The notes below the pieces were generated by a model, which was not told the origin of the DNA, did not search any database, and saw only the letters and a program-made list of their open reading frames with translations. DNA of 64,000 nt from Bryoerythrophyllum caledonicum (Eukaryota; Streptophyta; Bryopsida; Pottiales; Pottiaceae): NCBI GenBank assembly GCA_963971425.1, contig OZ020520.1, positions 25,562,754 to 25,626,753 on the forward strand, in the 5' to 3' direction. The position numbers were made by a program, and so were the translations under genes. Position 1 is the first letter of the stretch; each line of letters opens with the position of its first letter. This document shows positions 22,621 through 34,800 of this stretch, in pieces.

Positions 22621-23332
22621 TTGTCAGAAAACGGGAAAAAAAAGTTGCTTTTTTCCAGATTTTTTTGATTTTCACGGAAATTATCGATAAGTCTCTCAAA
22701 CTTTGCTTTGAAAATTCGAAATTTTTTCTAAACTTAGAAGGTACCCTATAGCCGTGGAATCACTAACCATATCCATTTATTTGTGATTCCCTTTCGTCGC
22801 TCCTGTCCACGACTATCACCTCTCAGTTATATTTCCATTTATTAAAAGATTATAAATACAGAGGTCACAATCAAATAAATAAATCGATTAAAATTCGACA
22901 GAACTTGCAGTGATTGTGAAGTCCAACAGTATGGGATGTGGAGTCATATAATTTCAGAGAGATAGCTATAGTACACAACGTCAGGAACAAATAACATTCT
23001 AATGTTCTAATATTTGGTAATAAACTATCGCCCAATGGTTTAAGATACCCCATCTCTCCACATGGAGTTTGCATGGTTCAAAATTGAAGATGTTAAATGC
23101 TGCTAATACATGACATATATTCTGCATGTTGCTACCATAACACCTCTCAAGTTGATTTAAATAAAGGTTCACAAAAAATTATACATTGTAACATAAGTAG
23201 AAGTACGAGTGAGTAATTCACTCATGTATTGACTACTAGCCATAGTCGTGACAAGCAAAACCAATTTCACATGTTGAAATACGAGCTCCCGGAAAATACA
23301 AATACTAATTAGAAGATACTTCATTGCGATTT
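22621..23332. other. Subterminal non-coding region of the Mutator-like element
   Basis: AT-rich, with no coding region. It presumably holds the 3' UTR and terminator of the transposase gene on the minus strand. Confidence 0.5.
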
Positions 23333-26300
23333 TCATGCTCGCTCGGCAATATTAGCAAGCTCTAGAATGCGCATGACCTCGTTAAAGCTGTAGCTTGGGG
23401 CATGCATGAATAAGTCCTCCTTGTAGTCCATCTTACATAAATAGCGAAGGATGTAGTACACATGCTTGCAATACTTCCATTGCCCTTTCTTCCCCAACGC
23501 CTCCACTGACATCTTCAGGAAATCTGGACATGTACACGCCGGATAGTCTGTGAAGGTTATGCAATACGACTTCTCCTTCTCCGTTAGAAGGGTGATGACG
23601 CATCCAAATCCCGGATACGGCATGGCGATGACATTCGTAACGTAGCAATTCTTCATCAACGCTGCGCTTGACCACTTGTTTCGGTGCTCCACGGAAGGCA
23701 CATCTGTAGTTCGGCGAATCTGGTAGCCGTTCCGGAAAGTATGGTACGAGTCCGGATTCTCTGGAAGCGGGAAGTTAGATCGCGGAAGAGGCATGTTCAA
23801 AGTTACCTGGAATTGTCTACGAGGCGACAAAGCACCACATTGCTCTAACTGAAAACCTGCTTCTTCTAACGATAAGACTTCTTGCATGGTTAGATTCGTC
23901 CCAAGCTTTACTGGCCATGTCATTGGAACTGATGGCCAGTCTACTACAAACGGTTTCTTCGAACCCATCACGCATCGGCTAATATCATCAGCACAAAACC
24001 AAAACTCCACAGAAGTATTTCGGGGCGACCTGAATTCCTTCTTCTTGCCAATATATGTTGGGGCAGGTGTTCCCTGACTCCCACGCCCAACTCTCGCATC
24101 ACACCTCTCACCGGTGTGAGCTTGCAATGCTTGGCACTTTCGGTGAGAGGTCTTCGGAAGCCGACCAATGTGCCACTTGGAGGGATCACAATCCGATTCT
24201 AATACTGCTGTTGTGTGACGGACCCCGGAACCTTCTCCATTTAGGGCCTCTTCGATCCGCGCCCTAGTCACTCTTCTGCCATCTCGTGGAATCGAATAGT
24301 TCACCGTATCGGATCGATGAGAGTCGTGGCTGGACCCGGGTGGCATGTCAAGTTTGCGTTTAGTGGACCCAAAAACCTCCGCTCCTTCGAGCCCGCCCGT
24401 CTTTGTCAAGAGATCCTCCTCCCCCGGGAAACTCCGCACTGCTTCTGCAATGAATCTTGGATCGCCAGAACGTTGGGCAGATCTTAATCGAAGCGTACCT
24501 TTGTCTGGACCTTTTCCGGAGGTCCCTCCATTGAGCCATGCCCGGTACGAAGTGATTTGCATGAAAGCCCGAATTAGGTCATCCACGGTAGCCGCATATA
24601 AACATGTCATGGTATTCCCGGACTGTTGAAGCCAGCGGTTGTGGACTGTCTCCGCAAGATTACATGATGGCATGTCAGCTCGCTCGTCGAGTGTGAGGTC
24701 CTAATATCATACACGAAATGTTATTACTACTTTCACAACTAACATTTCAATGATTTGAATATTGAGAAAAGGCATTGCGTGAACTTACTAGTTGCATTGC
24801 TCCACCCCATTGTCTATATCGGAAATGCCAAAAAGCCATGCAATCTTCTAGGGCACGGCGCCCGCTTTCGGTAGTGGCTCCAGATGAAATCCACCATCCA
24901 CGAATGACGTTGTATTGTGCTTCGGCCTCTTCTTGTGATCTCGCGTTCTTCCATATCCTGCAAAGTGCAATGTGTTGATCTTGGAATGCTGGTAGAATGC
25001 TCTTCGTGGTGGCTCGTTGAAGGCACTTGGTCCAATGGAATAAACAAGTCCGTTCTTTGTTTTCGATCGGGACGTCCTTGTCGCCATTGCCATACACTCG
25101 CCGAACAGCGTGCCAATTCGCTCCGGCACTATCAGCCATGAACCCTTTGAAGTTCGTGTTCTCCACTCCGTGATTCAATATCGTATCGTTCAGGTTCTCC
25201 CAAAACAACTGTTGTGCTTGAGCATCCTCCGATTGCATATCACACATAGCTATCGTCATAACTTTACAATACTTACTGTCGTATACATGGCATGCCATGG
25301 TAGTCCAGTCTTTAACCCGCTTGACGTGATCAAACATCAACCAACAGTCTTGGAGGTCTCCACCAGGTTGCATCCGCCGAACAAGATCAACACCGCTACC
25401 TGGACGATCAACAGACATTTTAAATACAAACACCTTACCTTTAGATTGGCCCGGGAACTTGTTCTCGTGGATGAAGACAAACTTGGATGACTCCTTCAGC
25501 TCCATGATGTTGTCCATGACACCCTTCCCACCACTGTAAAAGCGCTTGCATGTCGACACCAAATTCCTTATGTTAGGGGATGATTAAGTCTGGAACTGAT
25601 CCAAGACAGCATCCATCGATGCTCCTTCAAGGTTCGATGATCCCGACCCGGGACGGATCAAATAATCAGAAAGGAAATTCTTACTTGCAGACATAATGAT
25701 AGCAGAATTAGTGGCATTGGGTGTGCGCTCGACTTCCTTCGCAACGCACTCATGCATCAAGTCCATTGCGGTTTGGTCAACTCCATTCGAGATGGGATGC
25801 TGGTGAATACCAAGATGAATGGCAAGTCGGGTGCGCTCCGAATCGGTACACGTCACATAATAAATACGTGCATCACATAGAGCTAGACAAATAGGCGGGG
25901 TTTGACAAACCTTACAAGCCAAGGTTGATTTTAAGTGTGGAGCGCCCTTGACAGGCCAGGGGGAAATGGCGAGACCACTCCACTCCGTTTGATTAGTACG
26001 ACCTTCATTCCTGCACTTATAGTCACAATGAAGGTTGGAACACTGAAGATGGCCAGTACAAGATGACTTCCGGTATGTCAGGCCAAAATCATTCATGATA
26101 TTTGTCGTCATTGTCCTGCACCATGTGTGACCATCGTGTTGCTTGCTCATACCATCCAGTCCTCCTCCAAACTGAGTTGGTATGCCTTCTGGAAGTGGAG
26201 GCAACTCAAACATCACGTCCCCGTTGTAAGACGGAGGCAAATACTTCACACGTGAAACCTCTATGCTGTCGAAATCCACGTGTGTCAACTCAGAACGGGA

Positions 26301-26885
26301 TCCCTTTCTAGAACAGGTCCTGCGAACATATGGAATGATACTGCGGATACTTTTAGATTTCGGTGGGACAGGCGGTTTCCTAAAGGACAGAGACGGAGAC
26401 ATGTGTGACCTACTTGGGGTATGGATAGACGCATCGGGACGGATAGAGTCCTGTGACTTAAAGGTGTACGAAGATTCCCCCAAGTTCACATCGGAGAGGT
26501 CCTCGTCAGTGTCACTTAGAAGCTGCACGCTTGGGTTAGACCGAGTGCCCAAACCGGGCACGAGTATCGTTTCACCGGAATCGGTAAGAGGGACCATCAC
26601 GGCACACGACGCATTAGCGGACGTTTGAGTATCCCTAACACCATATACTTTAAAAGAACCACGACACAGATTCCACAGAAAACCGAAATCGTCTCGATCT
26701 TTCACTTGGTATATAGAATGTTCTAATACTCCTGAGCTATCAAAGACCTCTTGTTCAACGTGAACGGTTCCAATTCTAAACCCAAAGCGACTACTGAGGA
26801 CTGCCTCGGGAACATTCACAGAGCCATTTTCACCAACGGACATTACAAGTGGAACTCCACCATTCTGAGATGTGAGTGACGCCAT
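23333..26885 (-). pseudogene. Mutator-like transposase with SWIM zinc finger (one in-frame stop)
   Basis: Exon 1 is 26885-24789 and exon 2 is 24700-23333 (GT-AG, phase 0), about 1,154 codons from ATG 26885. A Cys/His N-terminal domain around residues 260-370 (CSNLHCDYKCR, CKVCQTPPICLALCD, HLGIHQHP) resembles the WRKY/GCM1-FLYWCH fingers of this family. The DDE-fold core has WLMFDHVKRV (first Asp), FMADSAGANWHAV (second Asp) and CLFHWTKCLQR. The C-terminus has a SWIM finger CTCPDF...YCKHVYYILRYLC. A single TAA (25584-25586) sits between DQFQT and SSPNIRNLV in an otherwise continuous frame. The protein cuts and pastes its element in the nucleus. With only one defect, this is a recently inactivated copy or an assembly error. 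Confidence 0.82.
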
Positions 26886-27806
26886 AGTCAAGCGCTCTCT
26901 ACAGCAAAGGAAATGGAATGTTTGCAGATAATGATTGCGGATATATATTGAACGAAATCAATTGCTTGCGAAAAAATCTGAGTGAAGGTGTCCAATTACG
27001 GAAACGCATCGTGATCATAAATCCCTGAAACATTTAGTGTCTTCTATCATATGTCCATGCACGTTCCCTGACATAACTTTATTAAATTTGGAAACATTTA
27101 TAAATTTATGAGAAAATTTTAAAGGTTGATCCAAGTAAGGCGGAGTGTACCATACAGTTGGCATTCGACGTGTATAGTCGTGGTTCACTGAATTATCAGT
27201 AACACCCAAATATAAGAGGGACACCCAAATATAAGAGGGACACCCAAATATAAGAGGTATGACAGATGACTAGTTGAACGCGAGGACAATACTTTGTCAA
27301 GTAGTAGAAATAGAGAGGACGTAGTTTCTCTATTACGGCGGAATAATGCATTCTTAGTATGGCATTAACACAATCTGACACATCTTTAATGAACACGACA
27401 AATTCGAAGCCAAGCTAGAGGTCATGATCAGAGTGAGCAATTTACAAATACATATGTTCTAGATGTATTCTCAAAGCCTCCAAAGTAGGTTTAAGATATT
27501 ATTAACCCGGTGTTGTCGATTTTCACCAAATACAATAGCTAAATCGAGTTAAGTGAAATGCTTGTGACTACAAAAGCATTTAACAGAGATGCAATTGCCA
27601 GAATTATCTTAGAGTTTGAAAATTCCATTGAAACAGACAACATGTGATAAAATCGATAAAGATCTTGAGGCAACCCGTTGTCAACTGCTTAGATTAGTAA
27701 AAGAGCACCCTTAACGGGTCGCTGAGTTTCAACTTGTATCCATATCATAGGAACGACACTCGTGTGAAAATGTTCAATGTGACGCAACCAGTTTGACATA
27801 CAGAGG
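26886..27806. promoter_or_regulatory. Shared divergent promoter region inside the Mutator-like element
   Basis: About 0.9 kb lies between the two head-to-head starts. It contains three perfect or near-perfect copies of a 19-bp unit, ACACCCAAATATAAGAGGG, at 27202-27258. Each copy includes an AAATATAAG TATA-like stretch. The arrangement suggests co-expression of the transposase and the accessory gene. Confidence 0.5.
27202..27258 (+). repeat. 19-bp tandem repeat x3 in the divergent promoter
   Basis: The unit ACACCCAAATATAAGAGGG occurs three times head to tail; the last copy differs at the final base. Confidence 0.85.
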
Positions 27807-29339
27807 ATGACAAGCAAGGGTGGACTGAAGAGAAGAACAACACACTACACAAATCCTAAGCAGAGGAGGTCACGAACGAATCGTGAACAGCTGAAGGCCT
27901 GTGTTTCTGAGGAGAATCGTGAGGAACTGACATCTGAGGGGCCCGTTCGATTCAGGAAGTTGTCAAGTATTCTGCAAGCAGAAGAGACGAAGCATTATCG
28001 TGTCGGAGTAAGTGTTTCATATTCATATTCCAGTTGGTTTCCTATAATGCAATTTTGGATAGGTCATACTTACACTCGGTATGTTTAGTCGTCTAGCTAC
28101 TTCATGCAGCTGCGAAGTGAAAGGGGGGATGAAGAGTCTATACAAGTTATCATGACGAGTGATTCCAGAGGACCTCATGCGTCGGGAAGCTCGATGCATG
28201 GGGGTAAGGATCCAGACGTTGTTGTTGACGACAATGACTGTCAAAGCATAGACTCTAGTATGGAAACAAGAAGCCGGGTAAATTTATCTCGATCTACACG
28301 AACTAGGAACCGATCCTCGTCTAGAGCGACCATTGGTCGATCACGGACCGATCGAGGAAGCGCGGGGGAAAGTGGATCGATATTGTTGGGGGAGGGACGG
28401 GCCCAAACAAAACAGGTTCGATATCATCATACCGCTTAAACATTATGCCGAGTACCTGTGGTTTCATAAATTTGTATTTGTATTTGCAACTAAATTCTGA
28501 GTTATGATTTCGAGAAAATATGATATTAAACCTCGCATTTTAGTAGAAAAGGGGAGATTGTAGGATTTATTATGGGGTAAACTAGGACATCTGGATAATC
28601 TCCGTGGATTACCCCGAGCTGAACTGTGGACCCCTAGTGAGAATACCTTCTTCATTTTGGATGCGAGCACGAGCCCTTCCAGTTTTGAAGGGTCATTAAA
28701 GGGTCACTCGATCAGAGCGCTCATAAACTAGTTCGTCGTTGCCTAGTTCGTGAGCTCATGATTGAATGCGGATTTTCAGTTGGGGTATGGTAAGATTCTT
28801 GTGATTCAATATCCGCCATAGAATCTGAATTTGCGAAGACCTTCGGCATTAGGTTTTATGCACGATTGCTTATGCATTAGAAGATTCTAATCAACACCTA
28901 GTCCAATTTGATTGCAGACGGCAGGTGGCATTAACAGAGAAGGAACTGGTCAGACTCGAGACGAGGGGGAGCGAGTGAGTCCGGTATGTTCACAACACAT
29001 TTCACCAAATCGATTCCATTCATAATCTCAACTAATTATTCCATGTCTGTACTCTAATGGAGATGAACATTGTCAAGACTTACCCTAAACCCTGGTCTTT
29101 GGATTGTGAAATGAATAATCTCTATTGCCGAAAACCCAATATGCCCAACAGACATTTTGTAAAATCAAATCCTCTATATCCTACTTCGCGATTTCAGATG
29201 GGTAACTGAGCATTTTATGTGTTGGGGATTAATTTCGTGTGTGAATTTGGAATGTTGTGCGAAGGGGCGCACCGGAGCTGGGTTTACAAGCTATCGGTCA
29301 GACGACACTTCGGTAGACAAGAACCGATTGGCACTGCTG
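27807..29339 (+). CDS. Probable N-terminal exons of the ParB/methyltransferase-like gene
   Basis: Four phase-0 exons with GT-AG borders can be chained: 27807-28007, 28110-28415, 28918-28983 and 29265-29339. The last has a weak acceptor, AAG|GGG. Together they give about 216 residues: a basic start (KRRTTHYTNPKQRRSRTNRE), a Ser/Arg-rich, probably disordered middle (RSTRTRNRSSSRATIGRSRT), and no recognised domain. The chain reaches phase 0, matching the acceptor at 31849/31850 across the palindrome-rich intron, so the whole gene could encode about 1,390 aa. These exons might instead form a separate small gene. Their basic composition would suit nuclear entry and DNA contact. Confidence 0.5.
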
Positions 29340-31849
29340 GTGAGTAGACTAATCCATCGTAAACGATTGCGGGTATTCTTCTTGCCGGTTATATTGCCTT
29401 AGCAATCACTTGCAGCCCTAAGTGCTTGTTTTTTCTCTGTAACTTCACTTTGTTCGTGTAGAAATCTTACTTGGTGAAATCGTCTCGACCTAATCTGGCT
29501 AGATTGTAATGTCCCTCGGATCCGAGAGAATGTTAGTAGTCTGTTGATGTGTAATTTATTTGGCTTTAAGTTGCAAAATTCGTGAGATCATCAGCATCAT
29601 ATTATGTGTACATGACTCGATTAGGAGAGGATTAGTATTTCATATATGACGAGTCCAAGTTGGACAAGGTCGGCCTTACTGGATTCATGAGCTCGGATTC
29701 ATTTGTGTACACTATGCAGTCGACAATGCTGGATATGTTCTTCTGTATATGACCTAATGCTTTCCTTAGACTGGAGTCGTGAAAGAGGTCATTCAAAATT
29801 ATCGTGATGTAAATTGTGTTTGGTAGATGGTCCCTCGGATCCGAGGAACATGTGCACGACTGAAATCTGTGCTTGATTTTATTTTTTCACGAAACTCTGT
29901 TCGTGAGCAGACACTGCTCAATGGAAAACCAAACCGAATCAGACTTGACTGTTTGGTCCCTCGGATCCGAGGGACAGATTGTCGTTTGATTTTGTGTTTT
30001 TTTTTTGCTTGAACTTGCTAACTTTGTGAGATCGTCCGCATGTTATTCTGCATGCATTTTAGGTTTCCAAGAGGATTTGATTCTCATGTATGTCGAGTCC
30101 ATGATTGATTAGTTTTGCCTGTCAGGAATGATGAGCTCCGCTTTCTCTTTTTACCTGTGGATTGGATAATGCTGGATGAGTTTGTGTGTATATGATCTCA
30201 TGCATTCGTGAGACTCGAGTCAATGTAGAGTTTATTCACAAAGTTGCAATCGTTTAATGAGAACTGCGGATGGTGGCTCGGATCCCAGGTACATTAGGAA
30301 CACTGAAATCTGAGTCTGTTTATTTTCGGTGATGTGACCTTGTTTGTGGAGAAAACTTGCTTGTGGATTACCAAACCGAATCAGCTCGAGTGTATGGTCC
30401 CTCGGATCCGAGGGACAGTTGGTAGTCTGCTTTTGTGTTTTTTTTTTTGCTGGAACTTGCTTACTTCGCGAGATCATCTGCATGTAATGCTGCATGCATT
30501 GCTGGTTTGCTTGAGGATTTGTATGTCTTGTATATCGAGTCCATGATTGATTAGTTTTGCCTTTCAGGATTGATGAGCTTTGCTTTCTCTTTTTACCTGT
30601 GGATTGGATATTGCTGGATGAGTTTATGCGTACATGATCTCATGCATTCGTGAGACTCGAGTCAATGTAGAGTATATTCACAAAGTTGCAATCGTTTAAT
30701 GAGAACTGTGGATGGTCCCTCGGATCCGAGGCACAGTAGGAAGACTGAAATCTGAGTATGTTTATTTTCGGTGACTTCACATTGTTTGTGTAGAAATCTG
30801 TCTTGTCGAAATACCAAACCGAATCAGACTAGTTTGTATGGTCCCTCGGATCCGAGGGACAGTTCGTAGTTTGCTTTTGTGTTTTTTTTATCCTTTGGAT
30901 TTGGATTCGATTAAGGTGTATGTCAACGTTGTAATGATGCTTGTGCGTCCAAGAGTAGTGAGTCGTGAGTTCTTGTTTAAAGTTGTTTGCTGAAATTGGT
31001 TTCTCGGATACTATGGCAGTTGGTGGTCACTTGTAAAGTTACATTTTTATGTTTATGTGAACATCGTGAGCTTGTGAGCAAACATCGTGAGTTCGTGAGA
31101 ATGTTATTCAGGATTCCATACTGGTTTGCAAGAAGACTTCAGCATAAAATTTGAAGAGTCTTTGATGGATAATTGTTGAAATGTCGGATTCATGAGTCTA
31201 GTTTTTCTTTCTTATTCTATGGCCTCGATTATGTTTGATGCATTCGTTTTAATGTGCTTATGAATTTCAAAAGTATTGAGCGACGTGGTAGACAGATATT
31301 CTGAAACTTGATTGCTTCAACTTGCAAACTTCCTGATTTCGTGGGCATGATGTTCTTGATGCGTTACTTGATTACTTGAGGAATAGTACTTTCAAAATGA
31401 ATTGTTCATGATGGATAAGTCCGGCCTTGCTGCATTCATGATCACGGTTTATGTTAATCGACCCTGTGGACTCGATAATGCTTGTTGTGTTCATTGATAT
31501 GAGCGTATGCTGTTTGTAGTAATGAGTAGTTGTGAGTAGTTATTCACAAAATTCATGATGAATGTTGTGTACTGAAATTGGTCCCTCGGATCCGAGGAAC
31601 AGTTGTCAGGCTCGATTTTGAGTTTGTTGTTGTGGACATTGTTCAAATTGCAATCTTGCTTGGTAAATGATTAGATATCACAAGGTGAGAGTCTAATGAC
31701 AAATGCGGATCCGAGGGAAAGTTGGCAGTCTTAATTTTTTTTGTTTGTATCAATGTCAAGCTCATTCATGCTGAAATCAAATTACTCTAGCTTGTGTCTT
31801 CAACTTCTATTTCTACAACTTACTCATGTTGTTGGATGGTTGCGCTCAG
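29340..31849 (+). repeat. Palindrome-bearing tandem repeat array in the large intron
   Basis: A unit of about 443 bp is repeated around 29600-30900, with more diverged copies to 31730. Blocks such as CATGATTGATTAGTTTTGCC and GTGGATTGGATA(A/T)TGCTGGA recur. Each well-kept unit holds two copies of the palindrome GTCCCTCGGATCCGAGGGAC about 125 bp apart. The array fills the intron just before the ParB exon. Confidence 0.85.
29511..31720. promoter_or_regulatory. Set of 20-bp palindromic sites
   Basis: Perfect copies of GTCCCTCGGATCCGAGGGAC lie at 29956-29975, 30397-30416 and 30841-30860. One-mismatch copies lie at 29830-29849, 30715-30734 and 31581-31600. Degenerate copies lie at 29511-29530, 30273-30292, about 30999-31018 and about 31704-31720. 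The palindrome is better conserved than the sequence around it, which suggests a protein-binding or modification site. The function is unproven. Confidence 0.6.
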
Positions 31850-34800
31850 ATGGCATCACCGCAAGGAGAGATGGTCACGCCGACGGTGGACCTGGATACA
31901 CCAACTGTGGACACGAGGACGTCATCTGAATCTTTGGACTCTCCACATGAGGCCTCGAACTTGGTCCTTCAAGTGGTTCATCAAGTTGTACCGGCGATTG
32001 GTGTAGATCCCGGGTTGGACACTACGGAGCTGTCTTTGAGGAAGTCCATTTGTGGAACTTCCTATGATGTGCTCCAGAAGTCTCACTATCCATCAATTGG
32101 GGAGTTGCACATCCCACTCTGCCGAATGTTGCCAATGACGGAGGTGCGCATTCCAGTCAAGCCCGACATAGAGAAGCTCAAGAGCGAGTTTGTCAAAGGC
32201 TACCGCCCTGGTTCAGCATGTTTCTATGTTGCATTGAGAAACTTCTCCATGGTAGAACGGGAAGTTCTTCCTGAGGAACGTGCGGGTTGGTCAGACCTTT
32301 GGAGGGTGGAGGACCAGAAATTCGAAGCTTTGATTGCGAGTAGACCAGAGTTACAGAGTCTTTCTGATCGCTATTTTTTTGTGTGGGATGGCAACCACCG
32401 CCACCTTGCATGGATGGATGTCATATCCACCATGCATCGAAACGATTGTGCTTTCCATACTCCAGTTCGGGCAGTTGTATTAGAGCCCACTTTGGGAAAC
32501 CGCCATATACTTCTGAACGCCATGACAGATTGGAACAAGTGAGTATTTTTTTTGACTCCTCTTGACTGTTTGTTATGATTTCTATTATTTCAATTTTCAA
32601 GATATATTCCTGTAGTTGATAGTGCGTTTATATTTATTATCGCTCAGGCAGAAAGACTCGGACCATGTGACACAACAATTGTCACATGATGTGAAGAGAG
32701 TTCAGCATTTTGGATTGCTGGACTTCGATCAGCTGAAGGGTCTGATTAGTGAAGAGGATCACGATGCTAGTGTGGCGGAGTGGGCTAGGAAGGGGACCAA
32801 AAAGTGGTACCATATGACCTTCGATTCATTTTTGAAGTTACTCTATGAGGTATGTTAGGATACGTTTTGGAATGAGTTTGTATGCTGTATGCTCTTATGT
32901 ATGGCTCTGAGTATGTGTTACATAAGTTATTGTATGTTTTATGGCAAATTAACTTATACTCTTTTGAATGATTTCATGTGTAGCGTGAGCTCATTGCAGC
33001 TCAAGAAGACTGCATTCGAACTTATCGTGACACACTAGTGACCGGTGTTGGGGCTGATCGTGTTGGGAGCTCGGCGGAGTTGGTCACTCTTTGCTCTGAA
33101 GCGGTGCAAAAGAAAAAGACTCAATGTGGCACATTACTCACTCGACTCCTTGCCATTGCTGACCCTCGTAATGGTGAAGAGTTCTTCAAAGAGGTATTCA
33201 TATTTGCAATTTCTTGAATTCGTTCATTCAATATCATTGAATTTATTTACTTGTTTTCATTGACTCATTTTTTGTTATCCTCTGATTTAGGTTCTTCATC
33301 ATTATGATGTTTATCAAAACAAGCCTGAAATTACAACAGAAAAGCTGCAACTTCTTTGTACGTCGAAGGTTTCAGCGAGGTTCAAAGGCAGATGGATGCG
33401 TTGGTGGAACTTGTCGAAAGAGGGCAGGGATGAATACAATTTCCCTAAACCTCCATGTTCGGAGATTAACCTCAAGCCCTGGCTCGACGTGGCTTCATTT
33501 TGGGCAGGGGTAAGTCATATAACATAAACTAATTGCCAAATTGTTATATAATCACTTCTAAGTTTTGTTTTTTAACATTTTGATCTTTTTGTGTAGCTTG
33601 AAGAGGAGGCTGAGAAGTTATTTCTGAAGGTCGTGAAGGAAGAAAATATCACCATTAGGATGGAGGGTCTCCCTAACCCGGTATTGGACATTGGCTCATG
33701 GATTGAAGCCAACTCACTCACGTTCTGGAAGAAGGCGTTTAAGAACCATTTTAGTGGAGCAAAGCCTTTTGTGAAGTCTGAAGAGTTTCCCAAGCAGCCA
33801 GAGACAACTCAAAGTGTCAAGAGAGCGGTGTTTCGATACTTCTGGCGAGAGCTCGTTGCCAACGGTGCATTGCAGCCTCGGGAGCTGCCTATCCGGCTGA
33901 GGAAGTGGTGTGATACCACTGTGAGCGCTGAGTGTATCTTCACAGAGTCTCAATTGCGCCGTTTCACTCGGCATGACTTGGCTCAGTGCCCTTGGTACTT
34001 AGAGCTTCATGGATTAGTTCCAACTCCAGGTGATGAGGTGGAGCTTCGGGAGTCCTGTGATGCCTTGGCAACACATTCTGGGTCGGGTCCTGCTTTACAT
34101 GCTTCAACTCCATTCCAGGTGGAGCCTGAGCTTGAGCTCTCTGAGAAGGCCAAGGAGAGGGCAGTACAGAAGGCCGCCAAGATGGCGGCTAGAGAAGCTG
34201 AGCGAGAAGCAGCACGATTGGAGAAGGAGACTGCAAGAAAGGAGAAGAAAGAGACTCGTATAAGGAACAAGGAATTGGCAGCTCTCGTCGCGAAGGAGGG
34301 GCCCGAGAAGTTGTTGTCTGCAGTTGGTCTTGGATCTATCTCACAGCCGGCACCCGTATTGACTACATTTGGCGCTTCTCCATCCGCCAGCAGCCGCCCA
34401 GGAGCATTCATTGCAAAGCCAGCTCAGATCATTTATTCGATTCCTGTAGTGGAGCAGACGGAGTCCACTGTAGCTGTTGAGGTAATCAATACCAGCGCCT
34501 ACTCTATCTTTACTGATTATGATTCAGTTACAGCTGAGGATGACGTTCCGCCAGTTTGGAGGGATATTGCACAGTGGTTGATGGCCAATGGCGGATCGAA
34601 GCCGCGTTACATGAAGGGGGAGTTGACTGAGGATGGTTTGGCGGATATGTTCATATTTGACGTTCCGGAGGACTTGCCAGTTCCTGGCATTCAGGGTGGT
34701 ACTGTGATTCCACCATGGAACTCACTACCCACAGTGCCGACCCCCAAGGGTCGGAGAGAATCATTGTGGATTCGGTTTAACTTCGAGTTGGCTGAGTCAT

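Noticed and set aside
29827..30546. Short frames beginning MVPRIRGT on both sides of the palindromes
   Set aside because: They are by-products of the repeated palindrome in an intron, with no independent coding signal.
29511..31720. CRISPR-like array
   Set aside because: Spacing is irregular and large, the units are long tandem repeats, and there are no cas genes in a eukaryotic context.
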